Of a DNA stretch of 64,000 bases, positions 43,809 to 53,800 are shown piece by piece. Location of the stretch: NCBI RefSeq assembly GCF_029893965.1, contig NZ_JARXXP010000015.1, positions 1-64,000 of the forward strand, given 5' to 3'. Position 1 is the first letter of the stretch. Each line of letters begins with the position of its first letter. Source of the stretch: Paenibacillus sp. PastM-3 (GTDB lineage Bacteria; Bacillota; Bacilli; Paenibacillales; Paenibacillaceae). Made by a program: the position numbers and the translations under genes. The notes under the pieces were generated by a model. The model was not told where the DNA came from, did no database searches, and was given only the letters and a program-made list of their open reading frames with translations.

Positions 43809-44801
43809 TTAAATGCGGCTGAGCCGCTGCTCGACTCTGGACCAGAGCGGCAGATAGCACAGCGGCAGCACGGCCAGTGAGCAGACGACATTGAAGATCG
43901 TTTGGGCATGGGCGAGCTGGGAGGCGGGGCCGCTGCCGAACAAGGCGGACAGGTCCTGCAGCGGTCCGATGAACGGCAGGAACAGCAGGGCGCCGCCGAC
44001 GTTGAGCGCCACATGCGAGCCGGCGACGAACTTGCCGGAGGCTGAGCCGCCGATTGAAGCGATGACGGCGGTGACACAGGTGCCGACGTTGGCGCCGAGC
44101 ACAATGGCGATGCCGATTTCCGGGGGCATGGTGCCTGCGGATGCCAGGCCCATGGCCATCCCGATGACCGCAGCGCTGCTGTGCAGCATCGCGGTCAGGC
44201 AGGCCCCCGCGGCCAGGCCCCACAGGGCGCTGGTGGCCGCATGGTCCAGGAACCAGCGGAACATGCCGCTGGCTTCAAGCGCGGGGCCGATCGACTGCAT
44301 GACGGCGATGCCCCAGAGCACCAGGGCAAAGCCGGCCACCGCCAGGCTGATGAACTGGAGCGGGCCGGAAACCTTGCGGCAGGCTTCCGCGGCCCGCCAG
44401 GTGAAGGGCGGCAGCTCGCCGAGGATGACGGCTGCGGCCCAGAGGCAGAGCGCCGCGGTGAACAGCGGCGCCGCTGCCGAGCTGATCTGCAGTCCGATCA
44501 GCTCGGTGGTCAGGCAGGTGCCGATGTTGCTGCCGAGGATAATGCCCAGCGTGCGGGCATATGTGAGCAGCCCGGCATTCACCATGCCGATGGTCAGCAC
44601 GGTTACGGCGGTGCTGCTCTGCAGCAGCGCTGACAGCAGGCTGCTGGCGATAAGACCCTTCAGCGGCGTAGAGGTTGCTTTATGCAGGCTCCGCGTCAAC
44701 AGCGGGCCGGCGAGCTTCGCCAGCGCCGTCTCCATCAGCTTCATGCCGGCGAGAAATATAACAAGGCCGTATATGACAGGGAACAGCAGGTCACGGATCA
44801 T
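43809..44801 (-). CDS. Na+/phosphate cotransporter family protein
   Basis: Membrane protein of 330 residues with two inverted NptA/PNaS repeats. The repeats are visible as SALLQSSTAVTVLTIGMVNAG (~50-70) with GTCLTTELIG, and later MLHSSAAVIGMAMGLASAG with GANVGTCVTAVIAS; the QSS/HSS and GT(C) motifs are the ion and substrate sites. It lacks the C-terminal PhoU-like domain found in longer members. ATG 44801 is chosen over 44837 because AAAGGAG lies 9 nt upstream. It stands alone. Confidence 0.88.
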   Translation of the reverse strand: MIRDLLFPVIYGLVIFLAGMKLMETALAKLAGPLLTRSLHKATSTPLKGLIASSLLSALLQSSTAVTVLTIGMVNAGLLTYARTLGIILGSNIGTCLTTELIGLQISSAAAPLFTAALCLWAAAVILGELPPFTWRAAEACRKVSGPLQFISLAVAGFALVLWGIAVMQSIGPALEASGMFRWFLDHAATSALWGLAAGACLTAMLHSSAAVIGMAMGLASAGTMPPEIGIAIVLGANVGTCVTAVIASIGGSASGKFVAGSHVALNVGGALLFLPFIGPLQDLSALFGSGPASQLAHAQTIFNVVCSLAVLPLCYLPLWSRVEQRLSRI

Positions 44802-44899
44802 AAGGACATGCTCCTTTGAACGGGGGTTGTACACCAATATATGAAAGCAATGCAGTGGACATGTATGAAATTAACAATAGGAACAGGGAGTTGAAGTCA

Positions 44900-46300
44900 T
44901 TGGCATCGGTTATTCTGGAACGCGGCCGCAAAAAAAGACTGGAGCAGGGCCACCCGTGGGTGTTCGCCAGCGAGGTAGCCTCAGTGGACGGAGAGGCGCA
45001 GGCCGGCGGTTTGGTGGATGTGCTTAACCATCAGGGGAGATATCTGGCGACCGGATATTACAATCCGGCCTCGCAGATCCGGGTGAGAATTGTATCGGAG
45101 TCTCCGCTCGCCAGTATGGATACGGCATTTTTCATCGAACGGTTTACAAGCTGCCTGCAGCACCGTGAACGGTTCCTGCCGGGAGCTGACGCATACCGTT
45201 TCGTATACGGTGAGGCGGATTTTTTGCCGGGGCTGATTATTGACCGGTTCGGCGATGTGCTGGTTGTGCAGCTGCTGACACTGGGCATGGACAAATGCCG
45301 GGACGCAATCGTTGAGGCGCTCGTACAGGTGATGGCACCGCAGGGCATTTATGAGCGCAGCGATGTTTCCGTCCGTGAGCTGGAAGGCCTGGAGCAGAGA
45401 ACCGGCGTTTTGTACGGGGAATGCCCGCGTCATATTACAGTGACCGAGAACGGGCTGAAGGTGATCGTTGATATCGAAGAAGGCCAGAAGACCGGCTATT
45501 TCTTCGACCAGCGCGAGAACCGGGCATCGATTGCTCCGCTGATGAAGGGCTGGGGCGGACGCAGCGGCATTACGCTGCAGGAAGTGGAGAACGAAGACGG
45601 AGCTGTGCAGACCCTTCCGGTGAACAAAAGCGGCAAACCGGTCACCTTCCCTTACTGGGACGGAGCAACCGTGCTGGAATGCTTCGCGCATACGGGCAGC
45701 TTCACGCTGCATGCCTGCAAATATGGCGCAAAAAAGGTGACCTGTCTTGACGTATCCGCCCATGCGATCGAAAGCGCCAAGGCGAATGTTGAGATCAACG
45801 GCTTTACGGACCGTGTAGAGTTTGTTGTAGACGATGCATTTGCCTTCCTGCGCAATCAGGTAAAAGGGCTGGAGGAGCGCTCGGAGCGGGCAACCGGTAA
45901 GACGGACGTCAAACCCGGAGGCAAGCCGGCAGCCAAGACGGACACGGCCAAGCCGATGACCGCCGGCGGCGGACGCACCTGGGATGTGGTTATCCTGGAC
46001 CCGCCTGCTTTTGCCAAAACCAAAAGCGCAGTAGCGGGGGCTGTCCGCGGCTACAAGGACATCAATCTGCATGGCATGAAGCTGGTCAATGAGGGCGGCT
46101 ACCTGGTAACGGCGAGCTGCTCGTACCATATGCAGCCGCAGCTGTTCCTCGACACCATCGCCGAAGCAGCCAAGGATGCCGGCAAGGTGCTGCGCCTGAT
46201 CGAATGGCGCGCAGCCGGCAAGGACCACCCGCAGATTCTCGGCGTGGACGAGGGCCACTACCTGAAATTTGCCGTGTTCGAGGTGCGCAGCAAGAAGTAA
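44900..46300 (+). CDS. class I rRNA methyltransferase (RlmI-like, with PUA domain)
   Basis: SAM-dependent methyltransferase of 466 residues. An N-terminal PUA domain (~1-75, RGRKKRLEQGHPWVFASEVA) is followed by an EEHEE-like domain and the Rossmann domain with VLECFAHTGSFTLHA (~258), VTCLDVSAHAIESAKAN (~280), VVILDPPAFAKTK (~362) and SCSYHM. This matches the RlmI family that makes m5C in 23S rRNA; the target nucleotide here is uncertain. Two low-complexity inserts stand out (~217-255 and ~322-360). The TTG at 44900 with GGGAG upstream gives the usual family start; the longer frame to 44816 overlaps the divergent transporter gene. Confidence 0.9.
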   Translation: MASVILERGRKKRLEQGHPWVFASEVASVDGEAQAGGLVDVLNHQGRYLATGYYNPASQIRVRIVSESPLASMDTAFFIERFTSCLQHRERFLPGADAYRFVYGEADFLPGLIIDRFGDVLVVQLLTLGMDKCRDAIVEALVQVMAPQGIYERSDVSVRELEGLEQRTGVLYGECPRHITVTENGLKVIVDIEEGQKTGYFFDQRENRASIAPLMKGWGGRSGITLQEVENEDGAVQTLPVNKSGKPVTFPYWDGATVLECFAHTGSFTLHACKYGAKKVTCLDVSAHAIESAKANVEINGFTDRVEFVVDDAFAFLRNQVKGLEERSERATGKTDVKPGGKPAAKTDTAKPMTAGGGRTWDVVILDPPAFAKTKSAVAGAVRGYKDINLHGMKLVNEGGYLVTASCSYHMQPQLFLDTIAEAAKDAGKVLRLIEWRAAGKDHPQILGVDEGHYLKFAVFEVRSKK

Positions 46301-46425
46301 TGAGCTGATGCGGCCGGCGCTGACTTCTTGCGCGCGCGTATAGGCGAAATCAAGAGCAAAAATGCCCTTGATTCTGGCTGACTCCTGTAATAGGCCGGGG
46401 ACGCTGCAATATACCTACATTCCTG

Positions 46426-46450
46426 AGAGTACCCCCGGGTACTCTTTTTC
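46426..46450 (+). terminator. terminator
   Basis: AGAGTACCC and GGGTACTCT pair around two to four C/G, followed by TTTTC. A second hairpin (AATCAAG/CTTGATT) lies upstream near 46350-46375. Confidence 0.8.
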
Positions 46451-46474
46451 TTTTGCAAACCTTTTAGTCCTCAA

Positions 46475-46504
46475 TTGATAGTCATTCTCACTGTCATATA
46501 TAAT
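46475..46504 (+). promoter_or_regulatory. promoter with Fur box
   Basis: TTGATA (46475-46480), an 18-bp spacer and TATAAT (46499-46504). TGATAGTCATTCTCA (46476-46490) matches the 7-1-7 Fur box TGATAAT-N-ATTATCA at 12 of 14 defined positions and covers the -35 region, so iron-dependent repression is predicted. Confidence 0.65.
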
Positions 46505-46532
46505 TAGCCCTAACTAATAGGGGGCGAACTAT

Positions 46533-46667
46533 ATGCTGAACCAAACTGACGCCGCATTTCTGGATGCAGGCGGGCTGTATGCCGGCTGTGGAGGCTGCAG
46601 CCGCATACAGCCGGATACAGCCGGATACAGCCGGATACAGCCTGATTCCGGATTTCACCTTGAATAA
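46533..46667 (+). CDS. small ORF under the Fur promoter
   Basis: A 44-codon frame beginning MLNQTDAAFLDAGG, with three Cys (GCGGC) and a repetitive end (RIQPD). A GGGGGCGA sequence lies 6 nt upstream of the ATG. The end is encoded by four 10-bp tandem units (CCGCATACAG then three CCGGATACAG, 46601-46640). The DNA also forms a strong inverted repeat (46573-46588 with 46598-46612), so this may be a structured leader rather than a gene. Unknown function. Confidence 0.35.
   Translation: MLNQTDAAFLDAGGLYAGCGGCSRIQPDTAGYSRIQPDSGFHLE
46601..46640 (+). repeat. four 10-bp tandem units
   Basis: CCGCATACAG followed by three identical CCGGATACAG units. With period 10, a change in unit number would shift the reading frame of the small ORF. 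Confidence 0.85.
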
Positions 46668-46684
46668 ATAAGGAGGACGACAAA

Positions 46685-47181
46685 ATGGTAGTTTCTATAG
46701 ATGAATCCAAACGGCCGCTGGCTACGATTAATCTGGGAGACCAGTTTGGCCAGGATACCGTGGACGAATATCTTGCTTACTGGGAGGAGCTACTTACTGG
46801 GAGAAGCTGCTTGCGGGGAGTACATTGTTTGGGCTGATCATGATCCAGAAAGGGGAGCGGGGTGAACGGGCGGACCGTGAGGTGACGAAGCATTATACGG
46901 ACTGGTGCAAGTCACCTAAGGAGCAGATTTCCCGCTGGTGCGCCGGAATTGTTCTCGTAACCGCCAGCTCCAAGCTGCTCGCCTTGTATAAACCGGTAAC
47001 AGCCCTGTTTACCCAAAAAATATACGGCTGCCCGGGCAAGGTAATCTCCGGAGAAACAGAAGGGCAGGAATGGCTTAAAGTGCTGCTGCAAAAAAATATA
47101 GTATTTTGGATGATGTCAAAACAAGGAGACAGCTGCAGCATTGCGGCTGTCTTCTTTGCGTTCTGTACAGGTAAATATTGA
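46685..47181 (+). pseudogene. frame-disrupted gene, possible SpoIIAA/STAS-like protein
   Basis: A good ribosome site (AAGGAGG, 46671-46677) precedes ATG 46685. The frame begins MVVSIDESKRPLATINLG and reaches EYLAYWEELL, then stops at about 46837. The natural continuation, beginning LLAGSTLFGLIMIQKGERG and followed by a long open stretch to 47181, is in another frame. The break coincides with two 17-bp units (46776-46792 and 46793-46809; 15 of 17 identical). Removing one joins the frames. A second lesion is possible at an A-run near 47090, where one A less would give a stop after LLQKI. The GQEWL end resembles SpoIIAA-like proteins, but this is a guess. Confidence 0.6.
47122..47157 (+). terminator. 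hairpin at the end of the disrupted gene
   Basis: AGACAGC and GCTGTCT pair around a ~14-nt loop, followed by TCTTTGC. It lies inside the read-through end of the disrupted frame, suggesting that the original stop was earlier. Confidence 0.55.
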
Positions 47182-47197
47182 GATTTGAAAACAATGG

Positions 47198-47239
47198 CAA
47201 ACGTACGTTCTGTTACGAGAGTAGCAAATATGCTATAAT
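47198..47239 (+). promoter_or_regulatory. addBA promoter with LexA-like box
   Basis: CAAACGTACGTTCT (47198-47211) fits the Gram-positive LexA/DinR consensus CGAACRNRYGTTYG with two mismatches, one on each end. An extended -10 TGC-TATAAT follows (47231-47239). The box overlaps the expected -35 region, so SOS control of addBA and perhaps sbcDC is possible. Confidence 0.5.
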
Positions 47240-47309
47240 GTTGGAACGAATGTAACAAGGGTGCCGGGACTTAAGCACTCTATCTGCGCCACGGAAGGGG
47301 TCTACTGCA

Positions 47310-50300
47310 ATGACGGTACGCTTTTTGCTCGGCCGCTCGGGCAGCGGCAAAACTACGAAAATATGGGAGGAAGTCTCCTCACGGCTGGAAGCGGAGCCGC
47401 TCGGCGCACCGCTGATTGTGCTAGTGCCGGAGCAGGGCTCGTTCAGTGCGGAACGAGGGCTGCTGAGTACGGGGAAAGCGAAGGGCAGCATCAGGGCCCA
47501 GACGCTCAGCTTCTCCCGGCTGGCTTACCGGGTTAAGCAGGAAACAGGGGGCAGCGCTGGCCTGCCGATTAGCGAGGAAGGCAAAAAAATGCTGCTCTAC
47601 AAAATTATCAGCCGCCGCAAGGATGAGCTGAAGCTGTTCGGCGCATCCGGCGACCGGCCGGGCTTTGTTGAGCGGCTGAGCAGCCTGCATACCGAGCTGA
47701 AGCGCTGCTGCCTCGGGACGAATGACCTGGAGGAGCAGCTGTCCAGAATGCGGGACTCTTCGGGCAGCCCGATTCTCGCCGGCAAGCTGGAAGATCTGCA
47801 GCTTGTATTCAGCGATCTGGAGCGGGCAATGGCGGGACTGTATATCGATGAAGAAGACAGGCTGGCCGAGCTGGCCGCCCATATTCCCGATTCTTCTTAT
47901 ATCCGCGGCGCCGAAGTCTGGGTAGACGGATTTCATGGCTTTACTCCCCAGGAATTTTTGGTGCTGCGCGAAATCATGCTGCATGCTTCCAAGGTGACTG
48001 TGGCGCTGACCCTGGACAAAATTTATCCGCCCGGGCTGCAGCCGCATGAGCTGGAGCTGTTTCATCCGCCAGCTGTTACGTATATCAAGTTGCGTGGAAT
48101 GGCGGAGGAGGCGGGGCTTGAGGTGTGGGATGAGCTGCTTGCTCCTCCTGTATTGCCGCGGTTTGCGGACAGTCCCGCCCTGGCCCATCTGGAACGGGGC
48201 TACGGCCGCCGCTGGAAGTGGAACGGCGAAGCCGGCCGGGTTGGCAGGGAACTGTCAGTAACGGCAGCTTCCTCCCGTAGAACGGAAGTAGAAGGCGCAT
48301 TGCGGGAAATGCTACGCCTGGCCCGCGAAGAAGGGGCCAGATATGGCGAAATGGCTGTATTTGTGCGGAATATCAGCGACTACGAGGCACTGATTGCCCC
48401 GTTATTTATAGATTACGGCATTCCCTTTTTCCTTGACCGGAAGGCAAGTGAGCTGCATCATCCGCTGGCGGAATTCATCCGCTCTGCGCTCGATACCGTG
48501 CGCCGCCGCTGGCGTTACGAGGATGTGTTCCGCTGTGTGAAGACGGAGCTGCTGCTGCCGCTGGACGGCAGCCTGACCCGTGAGGATATGGATCAGCTTG
48601 AGAACTATGTGCTGGCTTGCGGCATTCAGGGCTACCGCTGGACGAACGGTAAGCCGTGGAAGGGGATACCTAGTCTGTCGCTCGAAGGGGACAGAGTTGT
48701 GAATGAGGCGCTGCTGGCAAAAATGGAAGCCTGCCGTGAAGCAATCACCGGGCCTCTCTACGCCTTTGAGACACGGGTCAAGCGGAGCCGTACCGGTCTT
48801 GAGCTGTGTACGGCCGTTTATCAGCTGCTGCAGGAAACGGATATCGCGCGCAAGCTGGAGCGGCGTAGTAGGGCAGCCCTTGAACAGGGTGAGCCGGCGT
48901 CTGCCCGTGAACACAGCCAGCTGTGGGATGCGGTGCTTGACCTGCTGGACCAGATTGCTGAAATGATGGGCGGAGAACGGCTGGAATTTGAGCTGTTCGC
49001 CGGAGTGCTGGAAACCGGCCTTACTGAACTTAGAATGGGACTTGTACCGCCGTCTCTGGATCAGGTGCTGGTCGGAACGATGGACCGGACCCGGACGACC
49101 GGCGTGAAATACGCGTTTCTGCTTGGCTTCAATGAAGGAGTTGTACCGGCACAGTTCAAGGAGGACGGAATCCTCTCCGAGGGCGAGCGGCTGGTGCTGG
49201 AGAATGCCGGCATGGAGCTTGCGCCGGGAGCGGCGCGCAAGCTGCTGGACGAGCGTTTCCTCGTCTATAATGCGCTAACAACAGCCAGCCGTAGACTATG
49301 GATCAGCTATGCGACTGCAGATGATGAAGGCAAGGCACTGCTGCCTTCCGAGATTATCCGTCAGCTGCACATTATGTTCCCTGAAGGGTTGACTGAGCAT
49401 ATCATGTCAGGCTTCCCTTCTGCGGTACAGCCGGACGATGCTGAAGGGGAAGCCCGGCATCTCAACTTCATCGGCCAGCCGGAGCAGACACTGCGCATGC
49501 TGATTATGCAACTGCGTCAATGGAAGCAAGGCGTGGACATACCCGGCATCTGGTGGGATGCCTACAACTGGTATATTAGCGGAGGAAGGGAACGGCGGCT
49601 GCCGCTCCTGCGCCTGCTTGGGGCGCTGTTCTACCGCAACAGCGGGATTCCGCTGCGGCGGGAGACAAGCCTGCGGCTGTACGGCGGTTCAACGCTGCGG
49701 GGCAGCGTATCGCGGATGGAGAAGTTCGTGGCCTGCTCGTTTTCCCATTTTGCCTCGTACGGCCTGAGGCTCAAGGAGCGCCAGCTTTACAAGCTCCAGG
49801 CACCGGATATCGGCCAGCTGTTCCATGCGGCATTGAGCGATATGGCTAAAAACCTGCAGAAACAGGGCAAGGACTGGGGCAGCTTATCGGCCGAGGAATG
49901 CCGGAAGGAAGCGGGAGCGACGGTGGACAAGCTTGCCCCGCTGCTGCAGGGAGAAATCCTCATGAGCACCAAACGGTACGGATATATTTCCCGCAAGCTC
50001 AAGAATATTGTCGGGCGCGCCTCGATCATTCTCGGCGAGCATGCCCGCCGGGGCAGCTTTGAGCCGGCCGGGCTGGAGCTGGATTTCGGACCGGGCAAGG
50101 ATCTGCCGCCGCTGAGAATCACCCTGCCTAACGGCTGTGTGATGGAGGTTGTCGGCCGGATTGACCGGGTCGATAAAGCGGAAAGCGAGCAGGGCGTGCT
50201 GCTGCGGGTGATCGATTACAAATCCAGCCAGAAGGATCTGAAGCTGCATGAGGTGTATTACGGCTTGTCGCTGCAGATGCTGACCTATCTCGATGTGCTG

Positions 50301-50828
50301 CTTACCTATTCGGAGCAGTGGCTGGGCCGGGCGGCGCTTCCGGCCGGAACGTTATATTTTCATGTGCATGATCCCTTGCTGTCGTCACCGAACGGCCTTA
50401 ACCGGGAACAGGCGGCGCAGGAGCTTCTCAAGCGGTTCAAAATGAAGGGGCTGCTGACCGCCGATCGTGAGGTCGTCTCGCTGATGGATACAACGCTGGA
50501 CAAGGGCTATTCCTCAATCGTGCCGGTGGCGCTAAAAAGTGACGGCAGCTTCTACAGCAGTGCATCCGTTGCTACGCCTGAGCAATGGGGTCAGCTTTTG
50601 ACCGCAGTACGCAGCAATATTACAGAGATCGGGACGCGGATTACCGAAGGGGATGTGGCTATCCAGCCTTACCGGATTCAGCAGGAGACAGCTTGTACCT
50701 TCTGCTCGTTCCGGCCGGTCTGCCAGTTCGATGAGGCGGTAGAAGGCAACGGCTATAACAATCTGGGCAAACCGGGCAAGGATACCGTCTGGGAGCTGCT
50801 GTCGAATAAAGGAGGAGAGAAGCCGTGA
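47310..50828 (+). CDS. addB: ATP-dependent helicase/deoxyribonuclease subunit B
   Basis: Subunit of 1172 residues of the AddAB helicase-nuclease that processes double-strand breaks for RecA. N-terminal Walker A GRSGSGKTTK (~9-18) is on a helicase-like fold. The C-terminal nuclease domain shows RVIDYKSSQKDL (~967). The iron-sulfur cluster Cys are present: one in KFVACSFSHF (~808) and three in TACTFCSFRPVC (~1128-1139). Length is typical. GGAAGGGG precedes the ATG. Overlaps addA by four bases. Confidence 0.97.
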   Translation: MTVRFLLGRSGSGKTTKIWEEVSSRLEAEPLGAPLIVLVPEQGSFSAERGLLSTGKAKGSIRAQTLSFSRLAYRVKQETGGSAGLPISEEGKKMLLYKIISRRKDELKLFGASGDRPGFVERLSSLHTELKRCCLGTNDLEEQLSRMRDSSGSPILAGKLEDLQLVFSDLERAMAGLYIDEEDRLAELAAHIPDSSYIRGAEVWVDGFHGFTPQEFLVLREIMLHASKVTVALTLDKIYPPGLQPHELELFHPPAVTYIKLRGMAEEAGLEVWDELLAPPVLPRFADSPALAHLERGYGRRWKWNGEAGRVGRELSVTAASSRRTEVEGALREMLRLAREEGARYGEMAVFVRNISDYEALIAPLFIDYGIPFFLDRKASELHHPLAEFIRSALDTVRRRWRYEDVFRCVKTELLLPLDGSLTREDMDQLENYVLACGIQGYRWTNGKPWKGIPSLSLEGDRVVNEALLAKMEACREAITGPLYAFETRVKRSRTGLELCTAVYQLLQETDIARKLERRSRAALEQGEPASAREHSQLWDAVLDLLDQIAEMMGGERLEFELFAGVLETGLTELRMGLVPPSLDQVLVGTMDRTRTTGVKYAFLLGFNEGVVPAQFKEDGILSEGERLVLENAGMELAPGAARKLLDERFLVYNALTTASRRLWISYATADDEGKALLPSEIIRQLHIMFPEGLTEHIMSGFPSAVQPDDAEGEARHLNFIGQPEQTLRMLIMQLRQWKQGVDIPGIWWDAYNWYISGGRERRLPLLRLLGALFYRNSGIPLRRETSLRLYGGSTLRGSVSRMEKFVACSFSHFASYGLRLKERQLYKLQAPDIGQLFHAALSDMAKNLQKQGKDWGSLSAEECRKEAGATVDKLAPLLQGEILMSTKRYGYISRKLKNIVGRASIILGEHARRGSFEPAGLELDFGPGKDLPPLRITLPNGCVMEVVGRIDRVDKAESEQGVLLRVIDYKSSQKDLKLHEVYYGLSLQMLTYLDVLLTYSEQWLGRAALPAGTLYFHVHDPLLSSPNGLNREQAAQELLKRFKMKGLLTADREVVSLMDTTLDKGYSSIVPVALKSDGSFYSSASVATPEQWGQLLTAVRSNITEIGTRITEGDVAIQPYRIQQETACTFCSFRPVCQFDEAVEGNGYNNLGKPGKDTVWELLSNKGGEKP

Positions 50829-53800
50829 GGATCAGAGCGGAAATAGAGACGAAGCCGGAAGGCAGCTTCTGGAGTGATGACCAGTGGCGGGCGATCGCCG
50901 AAAGCGGTGACGATATACTGGTTGCTGCTGCGGCAGGCTCAGGCAAAACGGCCGTACTGGTGGAGCGGATTATCCGCAAAATCAGTCGCGCGGAAACCGG
51001 CTTCAGTGTGGACCGTCTGCTCGTCGCCACGTTCACTAAAGCAGCTGCATCGGAAATGCGCCAGCGGATCCGTGAGGCGCTGGAACAGAAGCTGGAGGAG
51101 GCGGAAGGCGCTGCAGGCGGGCAGAGCCTGGAGGTAGATCATCTGCGCCGCCAGCTTGCCCTGCTGGGCAGAGCTTCCATTACAACGCTGCATTCCTTTT
51201 GCCTGGAAGTCATCCGCAGATATTATCAGATCATCCCGATCGATCCGGGCTTCCGGATTCTGAATGAGCATGAGGCGGAAATGATGCGCCAGGAGCTGCT
51301 GGAAGAGCTGCTGGAGGAAAAATACGGGGAAATGAATGAGGAAGAGGAAGACCCTGTATTTGTGCAGCTGGCAGACTGGTTCAGCGGGGAACGCAGCGAT
51401 GATGCGGTGCATGCGCTAATACAGCGGCTGCATGATTTTTCGCGCAGTCATCCGTGGCCCGATCAGTGGCTGCGTGACACTGCGGCTGACTTTGCGCTGC
51501 CGGACACAGAGAGTCTGGGAGGTACCCCCTGGGTGCAGAGCATTCTGGCAGAAGCGAAGCTGACACTGGACGGCGCTGCCAGCCAGCTGATGCAGGCCAG
51601 GGAAATCGCCCTGCAGCCGGGCGGACCTGCCCCGTATGCGGATAATCTGGCCGAGGATCTGGCTATGGTGCAAGGGATGCAGGAGGCTCTGGCCTCGCGG
51701 CCCTGGGCGGAGCTGTATGATGTGTTTGTGGAAATCTATTTCGGCAAGCTGAAGGCCTGCCGGAAGGATTCAACCGATCCCGGGCTGCAGGAGATGGTTA
51801 AGGAGCTTCGCGACAATGTGAAGAAGAGTCTGCTGGAGCTGCAGAAATCCCTGTTCGGCCGTCCCGCTGACGCTTTTCTGGCAGAGCTGCATGAGGCGGC
51901 TCCGCTGATGCATGAGCTGGCGGAGACGGTTATCGCCTTCGGTGAGCGTTACCGCCAGGAGAAGGCAGGCCGGGGGCTGGTCGACTTCAGTGATCTGGAG
52001 CATTACTGCCTGCAGATTCTGCGCCATCCTGATTCGCAGCCGGGCCATTCGCTTCCTTCGGATGCCGCGGTGGAATACCGTGAGCAGTTCGATGAGGTGC
52101 TGCTCGATGAATATCAGGATACGAACAGTGTGCAGGAGGAAATTGTCCGGCTGATTGCGCGTGAGGCGCCGGGCAACCGGTTCATGGTCGGCGACATGAA
52201 ACAGAGCATCTACCGGTTCCGGCTCGCCGAGCCGGGGCTGTTCCTGGACAAATACAACAGCTTCAGCGCAGCGGGCGGCGTTGAAGCAGAGAACGAGTCT
52301 GCTGCAGGCGCAGGAGACGGGGCCGCCGCGAGCGGCATGGTCATTGACCTGGCCCGCAATTTCCGCAGCCGGATGGAGGTCGTGAATGCCGTTAATATGG
52401 TGTTCCGGCAGATTATGGACAAGACGGTTGCCGAGATCAGCTATGATGAACGGGCAGAGCTCGTATACGGGGCGAATTTTCCCGGTGCGGCCGAGAAGGG
52501 GCCGGAACCTTATTTTGCCCCAGAGCTGCTGCTGATCGATAAGGGATCTTCCTCCGGCGGACGGACAGAAGAAACCGGGGAAGACGGTGAGCTCCCGGCC
52601 CAGGAGAATGAGGCCATTGAGAGTGAAACGGCCCAGCTGGAAGCGCGGGCCATTGCCCGGCGCATCTCGCAGATGACCGGGATGACCGGCGGCGCACCGC
52701 TGCTGATCTATGATAAATCACAGAAGCTGATGCGTCCGGTCGTATACGGGGACATCGTCATTTTGCTGCGCTCAGCGCGGATCTGGACACCGCTGATGAT
52801 TGAAGAGCTGCGCCTGGAGGGCATTCCGGCCTTTGGTGACCAGAACAAAGGTTATTTTCAGGCTACCGAAGTGGAAATTGCCCTTTCATTGCTGCAGATC
52901 ACTGATAATCCAAGCCAGGACATTCCGCTGGCCGGTGTGCTCCGCTCGCCCGTTGTCGGCTTGACCGAGGAGGAGCTGGCCGCTGTCCGTCTGTGCAGCA
53001 ACGGGACTTTCTATAACGCACTCACAGCTGCGGCCGGGGGGCAAACGGCCGGGACCGGGACCGGGACAGATGCTGATCTGGCTCAGGCGGAGATTGCGGC
53101 AACACTGGAACGTTCCGACTCTGTAGATTCTGGCGCAGATTCTGTAGCACAGATTCTACCGGAGCTGCGTGAGAAGCTGCAGCATTTCCTTAACCAGCTT
53201 GAGGGCTGGAGAAATGCCGCAAGACAGGGGAGTCTGAGCACGCTGATCTGGCGCATTTACGGGGAAAGCGGTTATCTGGAATGGGTCGGCGGTCTGCCGG
53301 GCGGCTTCCAGCGCCAGAACAACCTCAAAGCCTTGTATGACCGGGCTGTCCAGTTCGAAAATGATACGACTGCCCGCGGCTTGTTCCGCTTTCTCGTCTT
53401 TATCAACCGTCTCCGTGAAAACGGGGGTGACCTTGGGGTTGCCGCAGGAACCGGTGAAGAAACCGGCGGGGTAAATATCATGACGATCCATAAGTCCAAA
53501 GGTCTGGAATTCCCGGTTGTCTTCATCGCCGGGATGGCGAAGCAGTTTAACCGCCAGGATCTGCATTCCCCGTTCCTGATGCATAAGGAGCTGGGCTTCG
53601 GCCCGCGCTTTGTGGAGCGGGAGACGAGAGTCAGCTATCCGACGCTTCCGTATCTGGCGATCAACCGCCGGTCCCGGCTGGAGCTGCTGGCTGAGGAGAT
53701 GCGTGTCCTTTATGTAGCCTTGACCCGGCCGCGTGACAAAATGATTCTCGTCGGCACGCTGCGCGATGTGCCGCGGACCGTAACCGCCTGGGCAGGAACG

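Noticed and set aside
43891..44844. 317-codon plus-strand frame over the Na/Pi transporter gene
   Set aside because: The minus-strand frame has transporter motifs and a ribosome site; the plus frame has neither.
44981..46258. 425-codon open frame antisense to the rRNA methyltransferase
   Set aside because: Antisense shadow of a GC-rich gene with clear methyltransferase motifs on the plus strand.
46825..47181. Independent 118-codon gene starting MFGLIMIQK
   Set aside because: It has no ribosome site and reads as the continuation of the frame that starts at 46685 and is broken at the 17-bp duplication.
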